NCBI GenBank assembly: GCA_002842035.1
Contig: PHBP01000005.1
Span: 124,001 to 188,000 of the forward strand
Direction of reading: 5' to 3'
DNA: 64,000 bases
DNA from: Candidatus Cloacimonetes bacterium HGW-Cloacimonetes-2
GTDB lineage: Bacteria; Cloacimonadota; Cloacimonadia; Cloacimonadales; Cloacimonadaceae
Shown here: positions 27,972-37,056 of the stretch, piece after piece
Layout: every line of letters starts with the position of its first letter
How positions within the stretch are numbered: position 1 is the stretch's first letter
Notes under the pieces: generated by a model
Database searches by the model: none
What the model saw: only the letters and a program-made list of their open reading frames with translations
What the model was told of the DNA's origin: nothing
Made by a program: the position numbers and the translations under genes

Positions 27972-28720
27972 CAGGGCTTGATCCTGAGCTCGATTGAGGC
28001 ATCTTTATCGACACCTTTGAGGTTGTGTACGAAGCTCAATACGCTGTCTTTTAAAAGTTTTTGCACAAATGGAACTATCGTGAGAGCTTCGCCATTGACT
28101 AGAAGTTCAAGCTCCAGGGCAGTGTCCTGCACGCAGTCATTGCGGCTGGCACGTCCCTGCACAATATCGCAAGCCATTTGATAGCAAGTCTTTCCGCAAG
28201 CGCTGCAGCAATCAGGATCCGAACAAGGCAGGATCGGAAAACTCTTCTTAATGACTTCATCTACAAGGCTTTGCAGGCTCTTCTCAAGGCAGTAAACAGC
28301 TAAGCCTCGGTAAGTCTCGAGTTCAGATGCGATGATTCCGGAGACACCAATGGCTGTATCGTCCAGCAGTTCATCAAGTTGCGTCGTATCTTTGGCGCAG
28401 ACCAGCTTTGGCACCGGGGCATCTTTCATCCCCTCAATAATGAGGAAGTCTGAGGTGATAAGCGGGAGTATATCAGCAAGTTGCATCTTACCCGGAATAA
28501 TCAGGGAGTTGTCAAAAAGTCCTCGTGCAAAGACGCGAACTGCACCGGCATCTGCGTGCTTGGCAGAATTGGATCCGGGCTTGTCTGCGCGGTATTCTTC
28601 ACTGTGTATATCTTTGATAGAGGATACTTTATAGCCTCTTGCGGTGAGCTCGCGGATCAGGGCGGTGGCTAGAGTAGTCTTGCCGGTATGGTGATAGCCT
28701 ATCACGGCTAAAGCTTTCAT
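27971..28720 (-). CDS. mobB: MobB-like P-loop NTPase with C-terminal Cys-rich cluster domain
   Basis: 249 residues. The P-loop GYHHTGKTTL near residue 8 and the following LTARGYKVSSIKDIHSE match MobB of molybdopterin guanine dinucleotide synthesis. Residues about 165-195 add a cysteine cluster (CSDPDCCSACGKTCYQMAC then a further Cys), which may bind an Fe-S cluster, as in MobB-like proteins fused to 4Fe-4S domains. No mobA, moaA or molybdoenzyme is in the window, so the partner is unknown. It overlaps ispF by four bases. Confidence 0.85.
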   Translation of the reverse strand: MKALAVIGYHHTGKTTLATALIRELTARGYKVSSIKDIHSEEYRADKPGSNSAKHADAGAVRVFARGLFDNSLIIPGKMQLADILPLITSDFLIIEGMKDAPVPKLVCAKDTTQLDELLDDTAIGVSGIIASELETYRGLAVYCLEKSLQSLVDEVIKKSFPILPCSDPDCCSACGKTCYQMACDIVQGRASRNDCVQDTALELELLVNGEALTIVPFVQKLLKDSVLSFVHNLKGVDKDASIELRIKP

Positions 28721-29199
28721 TCGTTTACCCTTACAAGCATTAGCGTGGCATAAGCGCAGATGCCTTGCTTGCTTCCGCTGATCCCGAGTCCCTCTTCTGT
28801 GGTGGCTTTCACGCTGACAGAGCTTGTCTCCGTTTCCATATCATCGGCTAAGTTACTGCGCATCTGCATAATATACGGTGCGAGCTTGGGCTCCTGAGCG
28901 CAGATGGTGCTATCCAGATTAAGCAGGATGTAGCCCTCTGAACGGATCTTAGCATAGGCTTGGCGCAAGAGGATACGGCTGTCTATATCTTTGTAGGACA
29001 TATCATTATCAGGAAAGAGCTTGCCGATATCACCCAGAGCCAGCGCACCCAGAAGTGCATCTATGATGGCGTGGATCAGTACGTCTGCGTCGGAGTGCCC
29101 CAGGAGTCCCTTCTCAAAAGGGATCTCCACGCCTCCGAGGATCAGTTTACGTCCGCTTTCCAGCCTGTGAACATCGTAGCCAAAACCTATGCGGTACAT
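28717..29199 (-). CDS. ispF: 2-C-methyl-D-erythritol 2,4-cyclodiphosphate synthase IspF
   Basis: 160 residues from the ATG at 29199; an upstream TTG-type extension lacks similarity and overlaps the GlmS-like gene. Signatures: RIGFGYDVHRL (metal-binding Asp and His), GVEIPFEKGLLGHSDADVLIHAIIDALLGA, and KATTEEGLG with ICAYATLML. It cyclises CDP-ME phosphate in the MEP pathway. It starts four bases after the stop of the GlmS-like gene; ispD is one gene further upstream. Confidence 0.96.
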   Translation of the reverse strand: MYRIGFGYDVHRLESGRKLILGGVEIPFEKGLLGHSDADVLIHAIIDALLGALALGDIGKLFPDNDMSYKDIDSRILLRQAYAKIRSEGYILLNLDSTICAQEPKLAPYIMQMRSNLADDMETETSSVSVKATTEEGLGISGSKQGICAYATLMLVRVNE

Positions 29200-29203
29200 A
29201 GCG

Positions 29204-31984
29204 TTAGTCCACTGTGATCGACTTTGAGACGTTCTTTGGAACGTCGGGATGCACACCGTGATCCAGGACGCTGAGGCGATCAAGCTTCTTGAGCTTGCGG
29301 ATACTCATCCTAAGTGCAAGCAGTTGCAAGACGATAGTTGCCGAGAAGCAGGTCATCAAGCTGTCACCTGTCTTGGGCAGATTGATGTAGCCCCAGCCGT
29401 AGTAGGAGCCTTCGTTGGGATTGACGCTGGCATTCTTCAGGAGCTTGGCATTTTCCTCGGCAATCACATAGGTATCTGCACCCCGGATCTTATGGGTATT
29501 TATCTGGGAAATAGTGAGGTTAACGTCGCGCTCATCCGGCCCGGTCACGTAGATCAGGGGATAATTGCGGTACATAGGCTCAAAGAAATCGTGTTTTGCC
29601 ACGACCTCGCCGAAGATCTTGTTTCCGGCTGGAGAAAGATTGAATGGCATATTACGTGTAAACATATAGGTGCTCATAGCTTTAAAGAGCTCTTTTGTCT
29701 CGTTATGAGCGATACCTGCTTCGGTCGCCAGGTCATCCACCTTGTCGATCATATCGCCATAGGAACGCACGAAGTTACGCACGTGTTTCAGTCCAAAGAC
29801 GGTATTTTTGCCGAGGATGGTATTGGGTCCGTGCTTAAACTCTGATGCTTCACGACCTTCCGCGTGGTTTAGCACGGTCTCGCGGATCTTCAGAGCACCT
29901 TCCATAGCCACGCCGGTGATCTTGGTGGCGAGGATGTGCAGCGATGGCTCCATATAGATTTTGGCAGCCGTGTAATCAATCGTTTCTGCCGTATTATCAA
30001 TGGTTTCCTTGAGCAGTGAGGGAATGTTCCAGAGAGATTGATAGCGGCGCTCGATCTGGGCTTTAAGTTCGGGCAGCGAGGGGTCGTCAGAAGGTAAGAG
30101 CGAGAGCTTCATCTCGGCAGTTCGGATCGCCAGGTAGTAAAAGAGCGTCATCTGGTTCATAAAGCTCTTTGTGGCGGGCACTGCAATCTCCGGTCCGCAA
30201 AGGATGGGGATGGCAACATCGCTCTTTTCCTGTCCCAAAGTGGAATTCATATTGTTGACCAGCACAACTTTGTGCACATTGAGGCGTTTCTCGTCGATGT
30301 CATTGAAGATATCGATCAGGTCTTTGGTCTCGCCGGATTGGGAAACACCAATGATCAAGTCGTTGTCTTTGATGCAGTTCGAGTATTCTCCACGGAAGTC
30401 TCCGGGAAGAATCGGGATGATCTCGACCTTGGCTATTTCATTGAAGAAAAGAGCTGCGACCTTGGTAGCGTTAAAAGAAGTGCCGCATGCGATTGTGTAA
30501 GCATTACGGTTTGCTTCCAGAGTGATCTTTACTTGCTCGAGGAAGCCTTTGACGCTGGCTTCGAAATCCACTACGTCCACCTGTTCTGCCAAAGAATCCA
30601 GCGCTTTGGCGAGGAAGAAGCGGGAGAGCTCGTATTCTTCGCCGATCAAATCTATAAAGACGTTCTTTTCATTGGAAAAGAAGTACTTCTTGTCAAAGTC
30701 TTCTTTTACTGCGACGTCGAAGAGAGCTCGCCATTCGGTCTCGGCTTTTTGGTAGAAATGCTTATAGGTATTGGAAGCGCAGAGTTCATTAAAGACAGCC
30801 AGGCGTTCGTTGCGCTCCGCTGTCCCCAAAATTGTCAGCATTATTCCGCTGAAGTGATCCCTAAGACCCTCTTTGGTCAGTAATTCGAGCATCCTGCGTC
30901 CGGTATTGGATCCGCCCTGGAAGAGCTTGATCAGTTTGCCGGAAGATTCTGCCTGGGCATAGATCTCCTGCTCCATAAAGTATTCAAATTCGGGGAGTAG
31001 TTCTACGTCTTCGGCTCTTAGCTTGGAATAAACGGGCTGAGTAAGGATGCGTTCACCGGTCTTGTACAGCTCATCCTTGAAACCTCTGCGACGGAAGACC
31101 AGATCGCGCTGCGCATAGATCTGGTAAGCATCAGCTGTGTATTCGACAAATTCGCCTTCACGCAGATTGACCAGGAGTTTGGTAAAACGCAAGACTGCTG
31201 TGAGATCGCTGGAAGCAAGACAAAACTTGCCTTCATCGAGCTCGCCGATGCCAAAGTAAAGGCTGCTGCCGGCTTTGATTGCCCAGGAGGTTTCGGTCTC
31301 GGGATCCACGATCACCGCTGCATAGGAGCCGATCATCTTGGCTGCAGTCTGTATAATAGCACGGCGCATACACGCCTTGCGTTCTTCATGGATAGTAGGA
31401 TTGCCGGCTTTGGTCATCTCAATGTCAAAATAGTGCTCAACGCTATGCACAAGCATCTCTCCGTCGTTATCGGAAAGCACTGTATGTCCTTCCTGGGTGA
31501 GGAAGATCTTGAGCTCGCGGGTATTGGTGATATTGCCGTTGTGAGCTCCGTAGATGTGGCGCTTGCACTTCACTTCGTGAGGTTGGGCATTGGTCTTGTT
31601 GACAAAGCCAAAGGTAGCCCAGCGAACTTGTCCGCAGAAGATCTTACCGGCCTGCTTCTCGATACCCAAGGTCTTGACGAGCGTGCTGGGTGCTCCAACG
31701 TCCTTGAGCAGTGTGATCTTCTTGTTATCATCCTGAAAAGCAGCCCCCGTAGAATCGTAACCCCTGTATTCAAGAGCTCTGAGCAGAATTGAGGCATATT
31801 GTCCCAAATTGATGCTTACCCTGGGTAAAGCCAGTCCCAAGACTCCGCATCCCAGCCCCGGGATGGGTATCCTGAAGCTGAAAGAGAGCTTTTGCAGCTT
31901 GCTGATTAGCCTGATCATCGCCCGTTGGTAGCCTGAATTATGCCCGGTGTTCTGCAGCTTGTTGTCTCGCATAGGAATCCTCAT
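29204..31984 (-). CDS. large GlmS-like glutamine amidotransferase/isomerase with N-terminal extension before the catalytic Cys
   Basis: 926 residues against about 610 for GlmS. An Ntn-type glutamine amidotransferase domain begins with CGVLGLALP at residue 46, then YRGYDSTGAAF, GQVRWATFG, NAQPHEV and YGAHNGNITN. A helical insertion spans about 310-480. The SIS domains follow: first ACGTSFNATKVAALFF with GVSQSGETKDLIDIF, second LATKITGVAMEGALKIRETVLNH and FKHGP. Class II amidotransferases need a free N-terminal Cys, so the 22-45 residue extension is probably removed as a propeptide, or glutaminase activity is altered. Starts at ATG 31984 (overlapping the ispD stop) or 31972 are both possible. 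The sugar substrate is presumably fructose 6-phosphate, but the length leaves this open. Confidence 0.85.
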   Translation of the reverse strand: MRIPMRDNKLQNTGHNSGYQRAMIRLISKLQKLSFSFRIPIPGLGCGVLGLALPRVSINLGQYASILLRALEYRGYDSTGAAFQDDNKKITLLKDVGAPSTLVKTLGIEKQAGKIFCGQVRWATFGFVNKTNAQPHEVKCKRHIYGAHNGNITNTRELKIFLTQEGHTVLSDNDGEMLVHSVEHYFDIEMTKAGNPTIHEERKACMRRAIIQTAAKMIGSYAAVIVDPETETSWAIKAGSSLYFGIGELDEGKFCLASSDLTAVLRFTKLLVNLREGEFVEYTADAYQIYAQRDLVFRRRGFKDELYKTGERILTQPVYSKLRAEDVELLPEFEYFMEQEIYAQAESSGKLIKLFQGGSNTGRRMLELLTKEGLRDHFSGIMLTILGTAERNERLAVFNELCASNTYKHFYQKAETEWRALFDVAVKEDFDKKYFFSNEKNVFIDLIGEEYELSRFFLAKALDSLAEQVDVVDFEASVKGFLEQVKITLEANRNAYTIACGTSFNATKVAALFFNEIAKVEIIPILPGDFRGEYSNCIKDNDLIIGVSQSGETKDLIDIFNDIDEKRLNVHKVVLVNNMNSTLGQEKSDVAIPILCGPEIAVPATKSFMNQMTLFYYLAIRTAEMKLSLLPSDDPSLPELKAQIERRYQSLWNIPSLLKETIDNTAETIDYTAAKIYMEPSLHILATKITGVAMEGALKIRETVLNHAEGREASEFKHGPNTILGKNTVFGLKHVRNFVRSYGDMIDKVDDLATEAGIAHNETKELFKAMSTYMFTRNMPFNLSPAGNKIFGEVVAKHDFFEPMYRNYPLIYVTGPDERDVNLTISQINTHKIRGADTYVIAEENAKLLKNASVNPNEGSYYGWGYINLPKTGDSLMTCFSATIVLQLLALRMSIRKLKKLDRLSVLDHGVHPDVPKNVSKSITVD

Positions 31985-32685
31985 CAGAAGTTCTTGTCCA
32001 CGATTAGATTAGCTAGAAACCAATCTGTCTCGTCGGTAATTTTAAGATTGAGTTCGCTGGAAGGCAGGATATAGACCTTCTCCCCACAATATTCAAGGAT
32101 GGAAGCATCGTCTGTGCTAAAGAATCCATCCTCATAAGCCTTTTGATAGCATGTATGGATTAGATGATAGTTAAAAACCTGCGGTGTATAGACCTGCACC
32201 AGGTGTGAACGGTTCAGAGTCTGCTGGATCAGATTGCCGGAAACCTGTTTTACAGTATGCTTGAGCGGAGCAGCCGGCACCACTGCCTGATGGATGATCA
32301 CCCGGCGATACAGCTCTTCCAGAAAGCTGACGGTGATAAAGGGACGCACTCCATCGTGGATAAAGACGTAATCCGTATCAGGGGGACATGCCTGCAACGC
32401 TCCAAAGATACTATCCTGACGCTCTGCGCCTCCGGGGATGACCTTCAGAGGCTTCTCGGGCTGATCCAGGAAGTCGTTGATCAGGCTCTCGCAGAGGGCA
32501 ATATCATCCTCTGGCGCTGTAATCAGGATATTAGAGATCAGCGGGCAATTCAGAAAGACAGACAGACTGCGGATAAAGACAGGGATTCCACCCAGGGAGC
32601 GGAATTGCTTCTTGACTGTTCCACCCATCCTGGTGCCGCTTCCGGCTGCGGTGATGATTGCGGTGCTTTGGCTTATATCTTCCAT
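31984..32685 (-). CDS. ispD: 2-C-methyl-D-erythritol 4-phosphate cytidylyltransferase IspD
   Basis: 233 residues. AIITAAGSGTRMGGTVKKQF is the CTP-binding loop, followed by YVFIHDGVRPF and PAAPLKHTVK, all typical of IspD. It makes CDP-methylerythritol in the MEP pathway. It overlaps the radical-SAM gene upstream by 13 bases and the GlmS-like start downstream. Confidence 0.95.
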   Translation of the reverse strand: MEDISQSTAIITAAGSGTRMGGTVKKQFRSLGGIPVFIRSLSVFLNCPLISNILITAPEDDIALCESLINDFLDQPEKPLKVIPGGAERQDSIFGALQACPPDTDYVFIHDGVRPFITVSFLEELYRRVIIHQAVVPAAPLKHTVKQVSGNLIQQTLNRSHLVQVYTPQVFNYHLIHTCYQKAYEDGFFSTDDASILEYCGEKVYILPSSELNLKITDETDWFLANLIVDKNF

Positions 32686-33620
32686 TGGTAAAAGATACCT
32701 CTCTGTTCACGTTGTGATATGATCAGACCCTCAGCGCCAAACTGACGCAGGATCTTGGAGATTTCATTGATATGCAGATTGAGGATGGATGCCATTTCCT
32801 CGGCAGTGCAAGGACGCCTGATCAATAGCGAGCGGATCAAGTCGCGTGCCTGGGCATCGACAGTATGATCCGGCTTGGAATACTCCACTTTGGCAATGAT
32901 TTCCACAGGCATTGGCAGTGTCTCCGCAAAGATATCGCTGATCCGTGATAGAGTTGCCGAATCGGCTGCACCGACCCAATCTTCCGCTCCCGGACGATCC
33001 AGACTATTGAGTTGGACAATATCAGGAGATATCATAGCGATGGCATCCCTTAGGAGATAGATCTCTTCGTCTGTATCATTAAGCCCCGGCAGGATAAAGA
33101 CTTCCAACCAGATATTGCCGGTATATTCCTGCCTCAACGAGATCAGATTGTTGATCAGTTCGGCAGATTGCAAGCCCGGTTTGGGACGGTTCAGCTTCTC
33201 ATAAACGCTCTGTGAAACTGCATCCAGAGAAGGCAGGATCAGATCGCAGGGGAGGATGTCTCGCCTGAGATCAGGATCATTCAGGAGCACCCCGTTAGTG
33301 AGCAGAGCCAGTTTATAATCCGGAAACTCGCTCTTTACAAAGCTGATGATCTCCCCGATCCGGCTGTACAGAGTAGGCTCACCAGCCCCGGAAAACGTGA
33401 TATAATCGAGCTTTGGAGCAGTCTGTAGATAGCTCCTAAGCTCTCTGATAATAGTGAGAAGCGGAAAGAACTCCCTGCGCTCGGTCTCGAGATGAGTCGT
33501 ACGCTGCACCTCGCAATAGACGCAATTGAGCGGACAGTATTTGTACGGCACAAGATCCACGCCCAGTGATATCCCTAAGCGCCGCGAGATAACCGGTCCA
33601 AAGAGATGGGAGTATTTCAT
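32673..33620 (-). CDS. radical SAM protein (COG0731-like) with C-terminal winged helix
   Basis: 315 residues. The N-terminal GPVISRRLGISLGVDLVP and radical-SAM motif CPLNCVYC mark the COG0731 Fe-S oxidoreductase family. FSGAGEPTLY and LPGLNDTDEEI follow in the barrel. The C-terminal 75 residues (RRPCTAEEMASILNLHINEI...) look like a winged helix. The substrate is unknown. It starts three bases after the bamA stop and overlaps ispD, so it is part of the same operon. Confidence 0.9.
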   Translation of the reverse strand: MKYSHLFGPVISRRLGISLGVDLVPYKYCPLNCVYCEVQRTTHLETERREFFPLLTIIRELRSYLQTAPKLDYITFSGAGEPTLYSRIGEIISFVKSEFPDYKLALLTNGVLLNDPDLRRDILPCDLILPSLDAVSQSVYEKLNRPKPGLQSAELINNLISLRQEYTGNIWLEVFILPGLNDTDEEIYLLRDAIAMISPDIVQLNSLDRPGAEDWVGAADSATLSRISDIFAETLPMPVEIIAKVEYSKPDHTVDAQARDLIRSLLIRRPCTAEEMASILNLHINEISKILRQFGAEGLIISQREQRGIFYQWKI

Positions 33621-33623
33621 CGC

Positions 33624-35876
33624 TTAGAAGGTCGTGCCAAATTGCAGATGCGGCTCCCAGGTGCGATCTTCCGGGTTGTAGGCATAATCAAAACCGATCA
33701 GGCCAAAGGGACTCTGGATGCGCACGCCTGCTCCAACGCCTTTCTTGAGCTTCAGGAAGTTGAATTCTCTCAAGTGGTTATAGCTGTTACCGGCATCAAA
33801 GAAGAGCACGCCGATGATCTGGTCGCCACCAATCGGGTAACCCAATTCGGTGGAGAAGATGATTGCCCGGGTACCACCACCGACTGGCCCAATGGAGCGA
33901 TCAGGATAGCCTCGGATACCATCTGCGCCTGTACCTCCCAGATAGAATTTCTCGTCCGGAGGTGCATCCGCGGAGCTGCCAAATGGCGTCACATAGCAGA
34001 AACGCCATTTACTGCGCAAGGTTAGCTTTTTCCAAGCCTGCATATACCAGTTGACCTGGGCAATCTGCTTGAAATAGTCAAAGTCACCACCCAAAGCGCC
34101 GCCTGCAAGCTCTGAGAATAGAGTCACTTGCGAGCCTCTGGTGGGGAAGAATATGTTATCGCGGGTATCCCGGCTGAGGGTGAGATTAACGCTGGATGTG
34201 TAGCGCCAGGAGAGGCTGTCGAGCTCTATCAGTGTCGCATTGGCGACCGGATCGAGCAGGATCTGGCTCATATTGGTAATATCATAACGTTTTGAATAGA
34301 AAGAATATCCTGCCACCCAGCGGGATCGGTTGATCCAGGGAATCGGTTGACCTGCCCGGATACTGGCGCCGCGAGTGTAGATCTCATAGTAGAATGAGCT
34401 CCAGTTCTTCTTTGTATAGTAAAGGCTGGAGCCTAAAAGCACGTCGGTATCATAAAGATTGGGATTGGTAAAGCTGAATTCAAAGTTTTGAGTGCTGCCA
34501 CCAAACTCCCAGGAGAGGCTGCTGGACCAGTTGTTGCCAAATAGATTGTTCTGCGAGACAGAGAGTTGCCCCACAAACTTGTCCTGGCTGTTATAGCCAA
34601 CTCCACCATTCGCCACGCCGGAGGATTTGTCCATCACGTCGATAAAGAGATCGATATCCCCTTCGTTGTTGATCCGGGTATAATCCAGCTTGATGTCCGG
34701 TTCAAAGAAGCCCAGGTTGTAGATATTTTGCTGGCTGCGAACCACTTGGCTCTGGCGGAAGTAATCTCCGGGAGCTACTTCGAGCTGACGTCTCAAGACC
34801 TTTTCCTTGGTACGCAGATTGCCGGAGAAGTGAATCTGGCGGATTTGTGCGCGCACACCCTCGGTAATCGCAAGGCGGGCTGTCACGGTTCCATCGGCCT
34901 TATCGTAAGCAGGCTCGACATTTACATAGATAAAACCTTCGTCAAAATAGAGTGAATATAGCTGTGAAAGCTGTTTCTCATACTTTTCCTGATCGAAGAC
35001 ATCGCCTGCTTCCATCGTGAAGACGGATTCCAGACGTTCTGAGGTAAAGTATTCATTGCCGGTAATTTCTGTGCTGCCATAGAGATAGCGCGAACCCTCG
35101 CGGATATTGATCAGGAGTTCCAGATCACGCTCGTTGATCTGCACCAGTTCATAGGGTCCGACTCTTACGTCGATATAGCCGTTTTTCTTGTAGAAATTGG
35201 CGATATTCACAAGGTCTTGATCAAATTTCTCCTGGTCAAAGCGGCCTGAACGGAAGAATCCTGCGGCTTTGGTCTTCATTCTGCGGGCTATCACCTTGTC
35301 TTCAAAGGCTGTATTACCCTCGATGATGATGCGCTGCACGGCTACTCGGCGTCCCTCGTCGATGAAAACGGTCAGGGCTACCTTATTGCCTTCCATCGGG
35401 CGTTCATTCACCTCGATGGCGACATTGGCAAAGCCCTTGCCGGAGTATTCGGCTTTGAGCTTGCGGAGCAGTTGGCTTTTGAGCTGATCCGACCAATATG
35501 ATCCTTGGCGCAAAGTGACTAATTCATCGACCCGATCGCGATTTACGGCCTTTAGACCGATATAGGAGATGCCTGCAACGATGGGATTTTCCACGGTGCG
35601 GATCACCAGGTTGATGCCGGTACGATAAGGCTCGGAATGCACCTGGATATCGGAAAACACTCCCATTCGATATAGGGTTTTGATCGATGAGGCTACTTTT
35701 TCCGGATCAAGCGCATCTCCCACCCGCAAACTGATGGCGGTGGTGATGAGGCTTGGATCTATGTTTTGGCTGCCTTCGACCCTGATCTGGTAGATGGTCT
35801 CTCCGGCGGCAAACAGGCTGCCGAGAGTAATCAGGAGCACAAAGCTCAGCAAGATTCGCTTTATATATGGGCGCAT
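33624..35876 (-). CDS. bamA: outer-membrane assembly factor BamA (Omp85)
   Basis: 750 residues from ATG 35876, preceded by ggagg four bases upstream; a longer ORF start at 35921 lacks a ribosome site. The signal peptide is IKRILLSFVLLITLGSLFA. About five POTRA domains occupy residues 25-380 (e.g. VEGSQNIDPSLITTAI, IIEGNTAFEDKVIARRM, ITGNEYFTSERLESVF, HFSGNLRTKEKVLRRQL). The surface-antigen barrel follows, with GxRGY loop (TGADGIRGYPDRSIGP) and terminal aromatic residue in HLQFGTTF. It inserts beta-barrel proteins into the outer membrane. It is the first gene of the operon down to queE. Confidence 0.95.
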   Translation of the reverse strand: MRPYIKRILLSFVLLITLGSLFAAGETIYQIRVEGSQNIDPSLITTAISLRVGDALDPEKVASSIKTLYRMGVFSDIQVHSEPYRTGINLVIRTVENPIVAGISYIGLKAVNRDRVDELVTLRQGSYWSDQLKSQLLRKLKAEYSGKGFANVAIEVNERPMEGNKVALTVFIDEGRRVAVQRIIIEGNTAFEDKVIARRMKTKAAGFFRSGRFDQEKFDQDLVNIANFYKKNGYIDVRVGPYELVQINERDLELLINIREGSRYLYGSTEITGNEYFTSERLESVFTMEAGDVFDQEKYEKQLSQLYSLYFDEGFIYVNVEPAYDKADGTVTARLAITEGVRAQIRQIHFSGNLRTKEKVLRRQLEVAPGDYFRQSQVVRSQQNIYNLGFFEPDIKLDYTRINNEGDIDLFIDVMDKSSGVANGGVGYNSQDKFVGQLSVSQNNLFGNNWSSSLSWEFGGSTQNFEFSFTNPNLYDTDVLLGSSLYYTKKNWSSFYYEIYTRGASIRAGQPIPWINRSRWVAGYSFYSKRYDITNMSQILLDPVANATLIELDSLSWRYTSSVNLTLSRDTRDNIFFPTRGSQVTLFSELAGGALGGDFDYFKQIAQVNWYMQAWKKLTLRSKWRFCYVTPFGSSADAPPDEKFYLGGTGADGIRGYPDRSIGPVGGGTRAIIFSTELGYPIGGDQIIGVLFFDAGNSYNHLREFNFLKLKKGVGAGVRIQSPFGLIGFDYAYNPEDRTWEPHLQFGTTF

Positions 35877-36100
35877 ATTTCCTCCATTTAAGCTGGATAG
35901 ACCATTTCTACAAGCGCGCAATTTAGTAAAGTCTTTTTTTCAGGAGCGGGAATCGGGGGGCGCTTCGAGCAGTTAATAGTTAATAAGTTAATGAGTTAAT
36001 AGTGATAGGCTGCGCTGCGTGCTTCGCACAGTTAGAAGTTAGCAGTTAGACAGTTAGAGCTGCGCATTGTTCGAACATATCACCCAGCCTGACCCCCTCC

Positions 36101-36160
36101 GTCATTCCTGCGAACGAATCAGCAAAGCGCATGCTTTGGGGAGTCGTGTAGGCAGGAATC
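36101..36160 (+). repeat. 60-bp REP-like palindromic element, copy A
   Basis: Begins gtcattcctgcgaac and ends taggcaggaatc. Arms ATTCCTGC/GCAGGAAT, GAATC/GACTC and AAAGC/GCTTT form an interrupted hairpin. Intact copies also lie at 36751-36810 and, inverted, at 37264-37323; half copies begin at 36540 and 36646. Confidence 0.8.
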
Positions 36161-36188
36161 TCCCAGCGCTTTGCGCCTCAAGCCCTAT

Positions 36189-36388
36189 AAGGGCGACATC
36201 CGATAGCGAGGGGTGAAGCCCCTCGTAAATGGCATCCCGACCCCTTTTAAGAAAAGACCTCTACCCCCCAGATAGAGCACAGGAGTGCTCTATCTGGGGG
36301 GTAGAGGTAATTGGATTGATTTGTACAAGGCATCCATACGAGGGGTTCCGCTTCGCTCCACCCCTCGCTATCGGATGTCGTCCCTACG
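36189..36388. repeat. 200-bp nested inverted-repeat element (MITE-like)
   Basis: Outer arms read gggcgacatccgatagcgag + gggtg on the left (from 36191) and the reverse complement on the right (to about 36383), each followed inwards by cccctcgta and ggcatcc. In the centre is a perfect 24-bp hairpin (36257-36280 with 36285-36308, loop agga). No open frame is supported. Confidence 0.75.
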
Positions 36389-36539
36389 GGACTTGTGCGC
36401 TGCGCGCAGTTAATAGTTAGTGAGTTAATAAGTTAGTGAGTGATTAGCTGCGCTGTGTGCTTCGCACAGTTAGAAGTTAGCAGTTAGACAGTTAGAGCTG
36501 CGCATTGTTCGAACCTGTCACCCAACCTGTACCCCCACC

Positions 36540-36750
36540 GTCATTCCTGCGACCGAATCGACAAAGCGATGATTGTAGGTGCGTCATCCTGACGCACAGC
36601 TATCTGAGCGACAAGATGTCGCTCCTACGTAAACTGTCCCCCTCCGTCATTCCTGCGAACGACTCAGCAAAGCGCTTATTGTAGGTGCGTCATCCTGTCG
36701 CAAGCTATCTGAGCGACAAGATGTCGCTCCTACGTAAACTGTCCCCCTCC
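36540..36750 (+). repeat. two tandem 105-106 bp units
   Basis: Unit 1 (36540-36645) and unit 2 (36646-36750) each join a half 60-bp element (gtcattcctgcga...) to a second palindrome (gtaggtgcgtcatcctg; gagcgacaagatgtcgctc) and a common end (ctacgtaaactgtccccctc). A third start, now a complete 60-bp element, follows at 36751. Confidence 0.8.
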
Positions 36751-36810
36751 GTCATTCCTGCGAACGAATCGACAAAGCGCCAGCTTTGATGAGTCGTATA
36801 GGCAGGAATC
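36751..36810 (+). repeat. 60-bp REP-like palindromic element, copy B
   Basis: Complete copy of the element at 36101-36160, with gaatcgacaaagcgccagct in the centre; it follows the two tandem 105-bp units directly. Confidence 0.8.
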
Positions 36811-36944
36811 CATCTATCAACTGCGCGAAGCGTATTCCATATAATCTGATCACTATTCACTGATTACTGTTCACTGCGCTCTGCGCCCCACTCCGATCCT
36901 ATCTGTTCTGTAACACATTCTTGAAGAGTATGACCCTTGGCTCC

Positions 36945-36996
36945 GCTTGGTATCCTGCCTGCTGCCTGCTTGTAGCCTGCTTGAATCCTGCATGGA
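36945..36996 (+). repeat. 52-bp intergenic repeat, copy 2
   Basis: Second copy of the pyrimidine-rich repeat at 8779-8830, about 45 of 52 bases identical by eye, with the same orientation and the same end tcctgcatg. Confidence 0.7.
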
Positions 36997-37056
36997 GATG
37001 CATCAAACAACTGAAAAACAGGCACATAGGATTGTATCAAGCATAAGGAGCGTATA

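Noticed and set aside
29200-29283. N-terminal extension of IspF
   Set aside because: It lies within the GlmS-like gene and has no IspF similarity; the family starts at MYRIGFGYDVH.
35877-35921. Longer BamA start
   Set aside because: The extra 15 residues precede the signal peptide and have no ribosome site, while ggagg stands before the ATG at 35876.
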